DNA of 64,000 nt, from positions 62,001 through 126,000 of the forward strand of contig NZ_JAHFZZ010000002.1 of assembly GCF_018603905.1 (NCBI RefSeq). Reading direction: 5' to 3'. This document shows positions 51,537-59,139 of the stretch, one piece after another. The stretch is from Nonomuraea sp. NEAU-A123. Its GTDB lineage: Bacteria; Actinomycetota; Actinomycetes; Streptosporangiales; Streptosporangiaceae. Each line of letters opens with the position of its first letter. The first letter of the stretch is position 1. The notes beneath the pieces are model-generated. The model saw only the letters and a program-made list of their open reading frames with translations. It did not search any database and had not been told where the DNA came from. Position numbers and translations under genes: made by a program.

Positions 51537-51550
51537 GGCTGACGTCCGCG

Positions 51551-52762
51551 TTAGGCGCGCTCCGACGACGATACGTCGCCCGGCATGGGGCCGGCGGCGG
51601 TGGGAGTTCGATCGGATGACGTTCGGGCCGATTCGGTCACATCGGTGGTACGGCCGGGATGACCTGTAGCGGGGCCGGCGTGACTGGTCAGGCGTGACGT
51701 CTCCTGCTCCCGCAGCAGAGCCTGTGCCACGGCGGCGGCTGTGATGGCCTCCTCGCGCTGGTGCTGCGCGGTCTTGAGCGCGCTCGCGGCGTCTGTGAGT
51801 TCGGCGCGCAGCCGGTCGGCCTCAGCGGCGGCGTCGGCCTGGGCCTGGGCGGCGGCCTCACGAGCCTGCTCGGCCACGGCCGCCGCGGTGACCGCCTGCT
51901 CGCGTCGCCCCTGTTCGCTGGCCAGTGCTTGGCGGAGCCGATCAAGCTCTTGGGCGTGCGCGGCGGCGGTGCCGCGGGCCTGGTCGCGTTCGCGTTCGGT
52001 CTCGCGTACCCGTTCCTCTCGGTTCTGGGCCTGCTGGCGAAGGGCGTCGAGCTCGCGTTCCCGGTCCGCCGCCAGCTGCTCGAGTTCGGTGATACGGACA
52101 CTCGCCGCGGTGTGCAGCGCGGTGAGCTCGGCGGCTCGCTGCTGGGCAGTGTCGCGGTCGTTTTCGGCTCGGCGCTGACGGCCAGCGGCCTCGTCGGCGG
52201 CCTCCTCGGCCTGGACGCGGGAGGACTGATGCTCGCCGACCTGGCGCCAGGCGTCCTGCTCGCGCTCTTCGGCACGGTCACGGGCAGTCTCGGCCTGGGC
52301 ACGGGCCTGTTCGGCGGCGGCGATCCGGGTGGCGGCGGTGTTGGCCGCAGTCGTGGCGCGTTGCTCGGCCGCCGCGGCGGCGGCGCGGGCTTCCTCGGCG
52401 GCTTGTTCGGCGGCCTCGACCTGGGCCAGCGCGCCACTGCTCAGCTCGGCCAGCTGGGTACGCAGCGCCTCCTGGGCGGCCTGCCACTGCTTGCCGGCCG
52501 CCAGCAACGGCGCGAGCAGATCCTGAGCGCGCAGCAGCGCGTTCGTTACGGGGGCGGCATGCGCCGTGGTGCGTGCCCGGTAGGCGGCCGCCCGGCAGGC
52601 GTCGCTGCAGTACTTGGCGCGGCTGCTGCGCCCGGGCAGGGCCTTGGCACAGCCAGGGCCGGTACACCGCAGCTGCTCAGTCGTCCCGATCGTCCAGCTA
52701 TCGACCCTATTGTCACTTTCGGTGGGTACGTCCGCCGCCACAGTTTCCTGATCGTTCGCCAC
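51551..52762 (-). CDS. Zinc-ribbon coiled-coil protein
   Basis: 403 aa. Residues about 32-66 carry CTGPGCAKALPGR and YCSDACRAAAYRAR, a four-cysteine treble-clef-like site. Residues about 80-360 form one long coiled coil rich in A, E, Q and R, and a disordered tail follows. No enzymatic motif. First gene of the radical SAM/NTPase run and divergent from a tyrosine recombinase, sharing a 150-bp promoter region with a 32-bp inverted repeat. The layout (zinc site plus long coil) recurs at 55041 and in decayed form at 46948. A DNA-binding or bridging role beside the recombinase is plausible but unproven. Confidence 0.75.
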   Translation of the reverse strand: MANDQETVAADVPTESDNRVDSWTIGTTEQLRCTGPGCAKALPGRSSRAKYCSDACRAAAYRARTTAHAAPVTNALLRAQDLLAPLLAAGKQWQAAQEALRTQLAELSSGALAQVEAAEQAAEEARAAAAAAEQRATTAANTAATRIAAAEQARAQAETARDRAEEREQDAWRQVGEHQSSRVQAEEAADEAAGRQRRAENDRDTAQQRAAELTALHTAASVRITELEQLAADRERELDALRQQAQNREERVRETERERDQARGTAAAHAQELDRLRQALASEQGRREQAVTAAAVAEQAREAAAQAQADAAAEADRLRAELTDAASALKTAQHQREEAITAAAVAQALLREQETSRLTSHAGPATGHPGRTTDVTESARTSSDRTPTAAGPMPGDVSSSERA

Positions 52763-52836
52763 AAGCAGCAGAGTAGCGTTCGTATCGTTCGATCGCAGCA
52801 GTTCCGTGCGTTCGCAAACGCTAAGGCCGAGTGGGC

Positions 52837-52868
52837 TGACCCGTGATAACCTTCCTTATCGTGGGTCA
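52837..52868. promoter_or_regulatory. 32-bp inverted repeat in the divergent promoter
   Basis: TGACCCGTGATAA and TTATCGTGGGTCA (11 of 13 paired) with a 6-nt centre lie between the coiled-coil gene and the tyrosine recombinase. A second pair, AGCGTT...AACGCT, lies at about 52775-52822. Candidate operator or recombination site. Confidence 0.55.
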
Positions 52869-52912
52869 GGAGCGGCCGCGTGGGACCTCGTCGAGAAAGG
52901 CGCAAACCGGAC

Positions 52913-53959
52913 ATGAGCGACGACGGGCCGCCGCAGGCGGCGCTGGTGACGGGGGAGCGGCCGCCGATTTTCCCGCTTCCAGAAAATGGCGGCGCGCACA
53001 CCGCCGCCGACTACACGCTCAGCGAGCAGACCCGCAGCCGGATCGCCGACGGCGTGCCGGCCAACACCCGCCGCGCCTATGCCCGCCAGTGGGCCGCCTT
53101 CACCGCCTGGTGCGCCACCCACGGCCGCGTCGCGCTGCCCGCCACCGGGCACACGCTGGCCGAATACACCTCGGCCCTGTGCGAGGCCGGGCAGGCGCCG
53201 GCCAGCGTCGAGCAGGCCATCGCCGCCGTGCGCACCATGCACCGCCTCGCCGACCACCCGGGCCAGCCGGTCACCGAGGCCGCCCGGCTCGCGCTGCGCG
53301 CCTACAAGCGCGAGCGCGCCGAGGACGGCGGCCGCGGCCAGCGCGAGGCCCCGCCGATCACCATCGACGCGCTGCGCGCCATGGTCGCCGCCTGCGACCT
53401 GAGCACACCGATCGGCCGCCGCGACCGGCTGCTGCTGGTGCTCGGCCTGGCGCTGATGGGCCGGCGCAGCGAACTCGTCGCGCTGACCAGGGACGACGTG
53501 CGCGAGGTCGCCGACGGCCTGGAGGTCACCATCCGCACCTCCAAGACCGACAAGGACTCGCGCGGCGAGACCATCGCCATCCCGCGCGGCAGCCACCCGC
53601 TCACCGACCCGGTCGCCGCCTGGCGCGACTGGCTGCAGGTTCTCGACCAGGCCGGACACGCCACTGGTCGGCTGCTGCGGCGGGTCAACCGGCACGGCAC
53701 CGTCGGCCCCTCGCTCGGCGCGGACGCGGTCAACGTCGTCGTCCGCGACCTGGCCGTGCGCGCTCGCGTGCCGTACGCGGACACCGTCACCGCGCACAGC
53801 CTGCGCGCCGGCGGCGCCACCGTCGCCTACGCCGCCGGCGTCCCGGTCGCCGTCATCGCCAAACACGGCCGCTGGGCACCCGCCTCACCCGTCGTCTTGC
53901 GGTACATCCGCGCCGTGGACCGCTGGCGGGACAACGCCATGCGCAACGTCGGACTTTAA
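52913..53959 (+). CDS. Tyrosine recombinase
   Basis: About 348 aa. Core-binding domain with TRRAYARQWAAFTAWCATHG. Catalytic set complete: Arg in GLALMGRRSELVAL, Lys in RTSKTDKDSRGE, HSLRAGGATVAYAAG, second His in KHGRWAPAS and Tyr in VLRYIRAVDRWRD. It is unrelated in detail to the recombinase at 29185. ATG 52913 is preferred; GTG 52880 would add 11 residues. Divergent from the zinc-ribbon coiled-coil gene. Confidence 0.92.
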   Translation: MSDDGPPQAALVTGERPPIFPLPENGGAHTAADYTLSEQTRSRIADGVPANTRRAYARQWAAFTAWCATHGRVALPATGHTLAEYTSALCEAGQAPASVEQAIAAVRTMHRLADHPGQPVTEAARLALRAYKRERAEDGGRGQREAPPITIDALRAMVAACDLSTPIGRRDRLLLVLGLALMGRRSELVALTRDDVREVADGLEVTIRTSKTDKDSRGETIAIPRGSHPLTDPVAAWRDWLQVLDQAGHATGRLLRRVNRHGTVGPSLGADAVNVVVRDLAVRARVPYADTVTAHSLRAGGATVAYAAGVPVAVIAKHGRWAPASPVVLRYIRAVDRWRDNAMRNVGL

Positions 53960-54050
53960 CGCACCCCAGGCCCGCCCGGTCCAGCAGCAAACGGCTCTTG
54001 GCACGGCAATCGGGAGAATGCGCTGACCAGGGAGATGGTGATAACGCAAA

Positions 54051-54072
54051 GGCCCCGCCCGTAGGCGAGGCC
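54051..54072 (+). terminator. Hairpin after the tyrosine recombinase
   Basis: GGCCCCGCC and GGCGAGGCC form a 9-bp stem (one mismatch) around CGTA, 92 bases after the recombinase stop. Confidence 0.5.
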
Positions 54073-54675
54073 CGCACCTACCCACCGAAGCGGGCAGGGG
54101 AATCGAAATGCACGATACCAGTGAGGCGGCGAGGCCCGTCAAGCCACTTGCCGTTACCTGGTGATTGCTTTCCGCACAGCGTGGGGCGGCTGCGACCATG
54201 AAAGGTTCTGGGTGCATCCAGCACCGCGCACCCGGGCGGAGGTCAACCCATGATTGAGCGACGCAAAACAGTGGCAGTGGAGACGCGGAGCTATGGCAGT
54301 GGGCGACGCGGTTCTTTGACGGTGCAGCCCTTGGACACGCGCCTTGGCTCCAGACCGCGAGGGGGGTCAGATGATCTTGCCGCAATGCCTTCGAACCCAG
54401 AACTCGTCCTGCGCACCCCGGCGGGGCTACGGAATGGAACAGCAGGTCACAGGGGTCCTCGCGGTCAAGCTCAGCGAGGGACACTCATGGACGCCCACTT
54501 CGTTTCGCGAGCGCGATCAGACCAGTGGCCGGCCGGAACCCGCTGTTCTCGTTATGTCCAGACAAAGCGGATCGGCCAGAGGCTGACCTTTCCGCCTGCA
54601 GCTTCGCAGGAGCCCCGGGCTGGGTCGCAATAATGTTGCGGAAAACCTTTGGGGGCGACAGGAGTAACGCCGCCA
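54073..54675. other. Non-coding stretch downstream of the recombinase
   Basis: About 600 bases with no frame I can support. It has lower GC than the surrounding genes and many stops. Candidates for its content are a recombinase attachment site or decayed DNA; I see no specific motif. Confidence 0.35.
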
Positions 54676-54814
54676 CTGTCATAGATCTGCGCCTCGGCAT
54701 GACGCCACGCAACATTCAAACCGCGGGTCAACGACTATGTATACGGCTATCGCTGTCATAGCTCTGCGTCGTCCACTGTCATAGGTCTGCGTTTCCGCTG
54801 TCAACGAGCCTGCG
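54676..54814. repeat. Iteron array CTGTCATAG-N-TCTGCG
   Basis: Copies at 54676-54691, 54753-54768 and 54776-54791 match CTGTCATAG(A/C/G)TCTGCG exactly apart from the variable base; a fourth, looser copy is at 54798-54814. The last three are 23 and 22 bp apart. TGTCA at the start of spaced repeats is typical of transposon ends bound by TniA/TnsB-like transposases, but no such gene is intact here. Confidence 0.7.
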
Positions 54815-54931
54815 CGTCACACGACAGGCAAGGACGAAACCGCAGGACAGTCTGATGACCAGTCACACCTGACGAAAGCCCAGTCCCAGCAACACCGGCA
54901 GCGGAGCTCAGAGGAACACTCCAGATCGCTA

Positions 54932-54960
54932 ACTTGCGAGAATTCTCCCTTCTCGCAAGT
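54932..54960. promoter_or_regulatory. 11-bp perfect inverted repeat upstream of the coiled-coil gene
   Basis: ACTTGCGAGAA and TTCTCGCAAGT with a 7-nt spacer, about 80 bp before the start at 55041. A looser GGCGAGATCTCCCGCC follows. It could be an operator for autoregulation. Confidence 0.55.
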
Positions 54961-55028
54961 TGGCGAGATCTCCCGCCACGCAACAGATCTTAATTATTGA
55001 ATTTGAATTTCTAGAAAACAGAAAATGC

Positions 55029-55043
55029 TAGAATCTGAGCGTG
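55029..55043 (+). promoter_or_regulatory. Probable leaderless promoter of the coiled-coil gene
   Basis: A TAGAAT -10 hexamer at 55029-55034 lies 6 bases before the GTG start, with no ribosome site. This implies transcription starts at or next to the first codon. The upstream 40 bases are unusually AT-rich. Confidence 0.5.
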
Positions 55044-56297
55044 ACGGCTGAGATGGGCGCGGTGACGCCGTGTATGCACTGTGGGACCCCGATCGAGCAG
55101 CGGCGGGGGAGGGGGCGGCCCAAGGCGTACTGCCCGGAAGGCGACTGCCAGGCCGCCGCCAAGCGGGAGCGGGAGATGCGGCGCGCCACGCCTGGGCTGG
55201 AGGGGGCGCTGGCCAGGGCTGAGCAGCTGTACGACCGGATGGAAGGTGGGCTGGCGGCTGCGATCGAGCCGCTGGCCAGGGCGCTGGCGCAGGAGTTGAG
55301 TCCGGCCGGGGTCGAGGCGAAGCTGAGTGCCGTACAAGCCGAGGCCCATACCCGGGTCGCCATCGCGCGCACCGAGCGGGAGCAGGCGTTCGAGCAGGTA
55401 CGGCTGGCGCGGGAGGCCGCCGAGCACGCGCGCCGGGAGGCCGGTGCGATGCGGTTGCGGGTGGAGGAGGCCGAGGCGGAGCGGGATACGGCGCAGGCTG
55501 ATGGGGAGCGGGCTCGTGAGCAGGCGCTGGCCGCGTTGCGGGAGGCGGCGAGCACCGAACGGCAGGCGCTGCAGTCGGCCGAGGAGGCGGGGCGCCGGGC
55601 TGATCAGGCCGAGCGGCGGGCCGAGGAGGCCGCACGACAGGCGGAGCTGACCGAGCGGGCCAGGGACCAGGCGGTTCAGGAGCTGGCGGAGCGGGTCGAG
55701 GCGGCCGACGGGCGTGCCGCTGAGGCGGAAGCGCAGGCCGTACGGGCGGAAAGGGGGGCGGAAGCTCGGGCGGCACGGGCCGAGAAGGAGGCGGAGGCGC
55801 AGGTCGTACAGGCGCGGAAAGAAGCTGAAGCGCGGGCCGTACGGGCGGAAAAGGATGGGCAGGCGCGTGCCCAGCAGGCGCGGAAGGAGGTGGCGGAGGC
55901 TAAGGCGGAGTGTGAGCGGGCACGTGAGGAGGCGGCGGAGGCCAGGCGGGCCAGGCAGGGGGCCGAGCGGGACCTGGCGGTGGCGGAGGCCAGGGCGGAG
56001 GCGGCTGGACAGGAGCGCGAACGGGCCATCGCGCGGGCGGAGAGCGCCGAACGTGCCGCGGCGGAGGCGCAGGGAGATCGGGCCGTCGCCCTGAACGATG
56101 CGGCGAAGGCTCGGGAGCTGGCCGCCACGGAGATCGCGCAGGCGCGCGAGACGGCGGACGAGCGGGATCGGTTGCGGGGGGAGCTGCGGTTGGAGCGGGC
56201 TCGGCTGGAGGATGCGCGTGTTCAGCTGGAGGCGGCTCGTGCGGAGGCCACTCAACTGCGGGAGCGGGCGGTCGCGGCGGAGCTTCGCGCGGGCTGA
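55041..56297 (+). CDS. Zinc-ribbon coiled-coil protein, second intact copy
   Basis: 418 aa. The N-terminal zinc site has CMHC and YCPEGDCQAAAKRER (cysteines at about 11, 14, 31, 36). From about residue 50 to the end it is one continuous coiled coil in A, E, R, Q repeats (ARAEKEAEAQVVQARKEAEA and similar). Same plan as the protein at 51551 but with little residue identity. A TetR gene follows 72 bp downstream. KfrA-like plasmid coiled-coil proteins are the nearest analogy I can offer; function unknown. Confidence 0.75.
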   Translation: MTAEMGAVTPCMHCGTPIEQRRGRGRPKAYCPEGDCQAAAKREREMRRATPGLEGALARAEQLYDRMEGGLAAAIEPLARALAQELSPAGVEAKLSAVQAEAHTRVAIARTEREQAFEQVRLAREAAEHARREAGAMRLRVEEAEAERDTAQADGERAREQALAALREAASTERQALQSAEEAGRRADQAERRAEEAARQAELTERARDQAVQELAERVEAADGRAAEAEAQAVRAERGAEARAARAEKEAEAQVVQARKEAEARAVRAEKDGQARAQQARKEVAEAKAECERAREEAAEARRARQGAERDLAVAEARAEAAGQERERAIARAESAERAAAEAQGDRAVALNDAAKARELAATEIAQARETADERDRLRGELRLERARLEDARVQLEAARAEATQLRERAVAAELRAG

Positions 56298-56315
56298 CAG
56301 CTGAAAAACCTCCTA

Positions 56316-56333
56316 GTAAGGTGGTTGCCTTAC
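56316..56333. promoter_or_regulatory. TetR operator GTAAGG-N6-CCTTAC
   Basis: A perfect 6+6 inverted repeat 35 bp upstream of the TetR start; likely the site for autoregulation. Confidence 0.65.
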
Positions 56334-56368
56334 GGTGGGTTCGTCAGTTTCCCGAGTTGGAGGGCAGG

Positions 56369-57100
56369 ATGACCTCCTTCCCAGCGGTCGCCATGGCGTC
56401 TCCCCGTTCGGTGCTTGCCAGGGACAAGCTGATGCGTACCGCGGAGAGGCTCTATGCCGAGCACGGGTTCGCGAGCGTGTCGGTCACGAAAATCGGGGAA
56501 GCGGCCGGTCAGCGCAACAAGTCGGCGGTGCAGTACCACTTCAACAACCGCGACGAGCTCATCACCGCGATCCTGGAACGGCACATGGCCGGGATCGAGA
56601 AGCACCGGATCGCGATGGTGGAGGCACTGGGCGCGCCGGGGGAGGTGCCGCTGGAGGAGCGGATCCGCTGCCACATCCTGCCGAACATCGAGCACCACAT
56701 CGAACTGGGCACGCCGTCCTGGTACGGGCGGTTCCTGGCTCAAGTGATCGTGGAGCCCAATCTGCGGGAGTACGCGATCCAGGCGCATGGGAACCTGCCG
56801 TCTGTTCGACGGTTGGACGAGTTCGGCCGGGTGCAGTGGCGGAATGATGATTCCGGAGTGATCGTGCAGCATCACGCGATGATTCGCCAGCTCACTGTGC
56901 ACATGTGCGCAGAGGTGGAATACGACTTGGCGCATGGGCGCATTGATCCGGCGGCCGCGGAAGAGTCCTGGCGCCGTTTGGGCGAAAACCTGATCCAAGC
57001 GATCTGCGGGCTCAGTGTCTCCTTGCTGGGAACCGCTAGCGGAGGTACGTACGTGCCTGACCTGGCCGCGGCTGTGCGCGGCGATCTGGGGTGTCGGTAA
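56369..57100 (+). CDS. TetR-family regulator
   Basis: 243 aa. HTH: KLMRTAERLYAEHGFASVSV, IGEAAGQRNKSAVQYHFNNR. The large C-terminal helical domain (LEERIRCHILPNIEHHI, SWYGRFLAQVIVEPN) resembles the TetR_C group with ligand pockets for lipids or steroids. ATG 56369 follows GGAGG by 7 nt. A perfect operator lies just upstream. The gene it might control downstream has been replaced by Tn3 debris. Confidence 0.9.
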   Translation: MTSFPAVAMASPRSVLARDKLMRTAERLYAEHGFASVSVTKIGEAAGQRNKSAVQYHFNNRDELITAILERHMAGIEKHRIAMVEALGAPGEVPLEERIRCHILPNIEHHIELGTPSWYGRFLAQVIVEPNLREYAIQAHGNLPSVRRLDEFGRVQWRNDDSGVIVQHHAMIRQLTVHMCAEVEYDLAHGRIDPAAAEESWRRLGENLIQAICGLSVSLLGTASGGTYVPDLAAAVRGDLGCR

Positions 57101-57180
57101 GGCTGCTGTCACCAGGTACACGCGATTGAGTTCATCCAGGTCAGCGAGGGCCCCTGCTTCGTCGACGATGTCGGCATGGG

Positions 57181-57906
57181 ATCTTCAAGATCCTGGGCTA
57201 CAACTTCAGCCCCCGTTTCAAGGACCTGGACGACCAGCGGTTCTGGCGGGCCACGATGCCCGGCGTGGAAACGGGGACGTACGGGGTGCTGGAGCCGCTC
57301 GCGCGGAACCGGGTCAACCTGAAGAAGATCGAGACGTGGTGGCCGGACATGCTCCGGGTCGCGGGCTCCCTGGTCACCAACCAGGTCCGCGCCTACGACC
57401 TGCTGCGGATGTTCGGCCGCGAGGGACACCCGACCCCGCTGGGGCAGGCGTTCGCCGAGTACGGGCGGATCGCCAAGACCGAGCACCTGATGCGGATGGT
57501 CGACCCGGTCGACGACACCTACCGCCGTCAGATGAACCGCCAGCTCACCGTGCAGGAATCCCGCCACAAGCTCGCCCGCGACGTGTGCCACGGCAAGCGC
57601 GGCACCATCCACCAGGCGTACCGCGACGGGATGGAGGACCAGCTCGGCGCGCTCGGCCGGGTCCTCAACGCCATCGTGCTCTGGACGACCCGCTACATCG
57701 ACGCCGCCGTCGCCCAACTCCGCGCCGAGGGCCACGAAATCCGGGACGAGGACATCGCCCGGCTCTCCCCGCTCAAGCACAAGAACCTGAACCTGCTCGG
57801 CCGCTACAGTTTCACCGCCAGCGTCCCGGCCGCCGGCTCCCTGCGCCCGCTGCGCGACCCGGACGCGGCCGGACCCGATGACGACGAGGACGACGCGGAG
57901 AACTGA
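57181..57906 (+). pseudogene. tnpA: Tn3-family transposase, C-terminal fragment
   Basis: IFKILGYNFSPRFKDLDDQR starts abruptly; then RNRVNLKKIETWWPDMLRVA, GSLVTNQVRAYDLLRMFG, HPTPLGQAFAEYGRIAKTEH and HKNLNLLGRYSF up to a TGA at 57906. This is the last about 240 residues of a Tn3 TnpA different from both others in the window. It probably belongs with the resolvase at 59140. Confidence 0.85.
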
Positions 57907-57984
57907 CGGCGTCAGGTGCCGACCAGGCGCGCCGATCAGCTTGTGGGCCGCCGCCCTTGGTCAGCCGCTTCGCAGCCGTGGCGG

Positions 57985-58045
57985 TCTGCTCCCCCAGCGG
58001 CCCCGAGGCCACCACGGCGTGGCTGTAGCCGTTGACGGGAGGCAT
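57985..58045 (-). pseudogene. RidA-family N-terminal fragment (tentative)
   Basis: The minus strand gives MPPVNGYSHAVVASGPL, which matches the start of RidA/YjgF deaminase proteins, then turns unrelated. Only about 20 residues remain. Too short for certainty. Confidence 0.3.
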
Positions 58046-58080
58046 GCCTCGGGGCGTACGAGGGGGTGCATCGTCACGTC

Positions 58081-58872
58081 CTACTCATCCGGGTCCCAGG
58101 CGCTGAGCTGGTCGAAGAGACGTCGGTCGCCGTCGAGCTTCAGGGAGTTGATCGGGATACGGTCGTGCAGGATGAGGACCAGCTCGTCGGCCGTGCCCCA
58201 GGCGGAGGCGTTGGCCGCGTCCGGGTCCTGGTCGGCAGCGGTGGCCGATATGCTGCCGGGCCCGGGGAGACGGGCGGTCCGTGCGCCGTTGGCGGAGAGC
58301 GAGAGGCGCCAGGAGCGGCCCTCGGAGGCGTGGAAGTCGACGACAGCGGGCTTGTGTGGCCAGGCACTCGTCGTTGCGACGCAGGTGGACAGGAACTCGT
58401 CGACACCGTCGAGTGCCACCTCGGCCGGCAGCGGCTGCGGTGCACCCACGGTGATCTGGGCGTCGTACGTGTGCACCGCCATCTGCTGGAGCTGGTGCCG
58501 AGCTACGGCACCGGAGGTCTGCGGCGACTGCGACGTCTCCCACCACGTCCAGCAACCGCGATCCGGGCCGGCCTTCCGCAGTGCGTCCAGCAGTTGCTCC
58601 GTGGACTCCGCCAACCAGGCCAGCAGGGCCTCGCGCTCCCGAGGCGCAGCCGGGGCGCCCTCCGCTGCGGACTTGGCCGGAGCAGGCCCTGCGGCGACGG
58701 TGACGGCCCAGTCGCGGCGCCCCTCGCCGATGTGCTGCGCCAGATCGAACAGCGTCCACTCGGGGCAGGTCGGCACCTGTACGTCGAGGCTGGGCGCGGA
58801 GGCGACCGCGGCGCGGAAGGCGGTCGACCGTTCGTCGATCAGTCGCAGCAGAACGGGGAACTCGAGTGTCAT
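58081..58872 (-). CDS. Mycothiol-dependent maleylpyruvate isomerase family protein
   Basis: About 263 aa. N-terminal DinB-like metal-binding bundle: ERSTAFRAAVASAPSLDVQV, CPEWTLFDLAQHIGEGRRDW, HQLQQMAVHTYDAQ supply the His metal ligands. A C-terminal SCP2-like domain (SLSANGARTARL, ADELVLILHDRIPINSLKL) follows. Such proteins transfer thiols or isomerise with mycothiol, a cofactor of actinobacteria. It lies between Tn3 fragments and may be transposon cargo. GTG 58878 is an alternative start. Confidence 0.85.
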   Translation of the reverse strand: MTLEFPVLLRLIDERSTAFRAAVASAPSLDVQVPTCPEWTLFDLAQHIGEGRRDWAVTVAAGPAPAKSAAEGAPAAPREREALLAWLAESTEQLLDALRKAGPDRGCWTWWETSQSPQTSGAVARHQLQQMAVHTYDAQITVGAPQPLPAEVALDGVDEFLSTCVATTSAWPHKPAVVDFHASEGRSWRLSLSANGARTARLPGPGSISATAADQDPDAANASAWGTADELVLILHDRIPINSLKLDGDRRLFDQLSAWDPDE

Positions 58873-59139
58873 TGTCACCCTGAATCTCTATCACCGCGTT
58901 CCGACAACCGGACAGCGATTTCCACAGCCGCCATCGCGGGCGGACCCTCACCACCGCGGAGAAATGATGGAGGACCTCTCCGCCGCCGACCGTGCGTCAC
59001 ACACGGTCATTCTCATAAATGTTCATCTGTGAGAGTTCTGCGAGAGGCCCCAGGGTGATCACGTTTCCGCAGGTGGCCGTTCGCAAAAGTCCTCTCGAAA
59101 CCGACGTGTTGTGCGAGGCACTTCTGAGAGGCTGCCCGC

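Noticed and set aside
51761..52846. A glycine/leucine-rich 361-codon plus-strand frame
   Set aside because: It is the antisense of the coiled-coil gene and has no ribosome site or coherent helices.
57985..58045. A functional ridA gene
   Set aside because: Only the first 17 or so residues resemble RidA; the remainder is unrelated.
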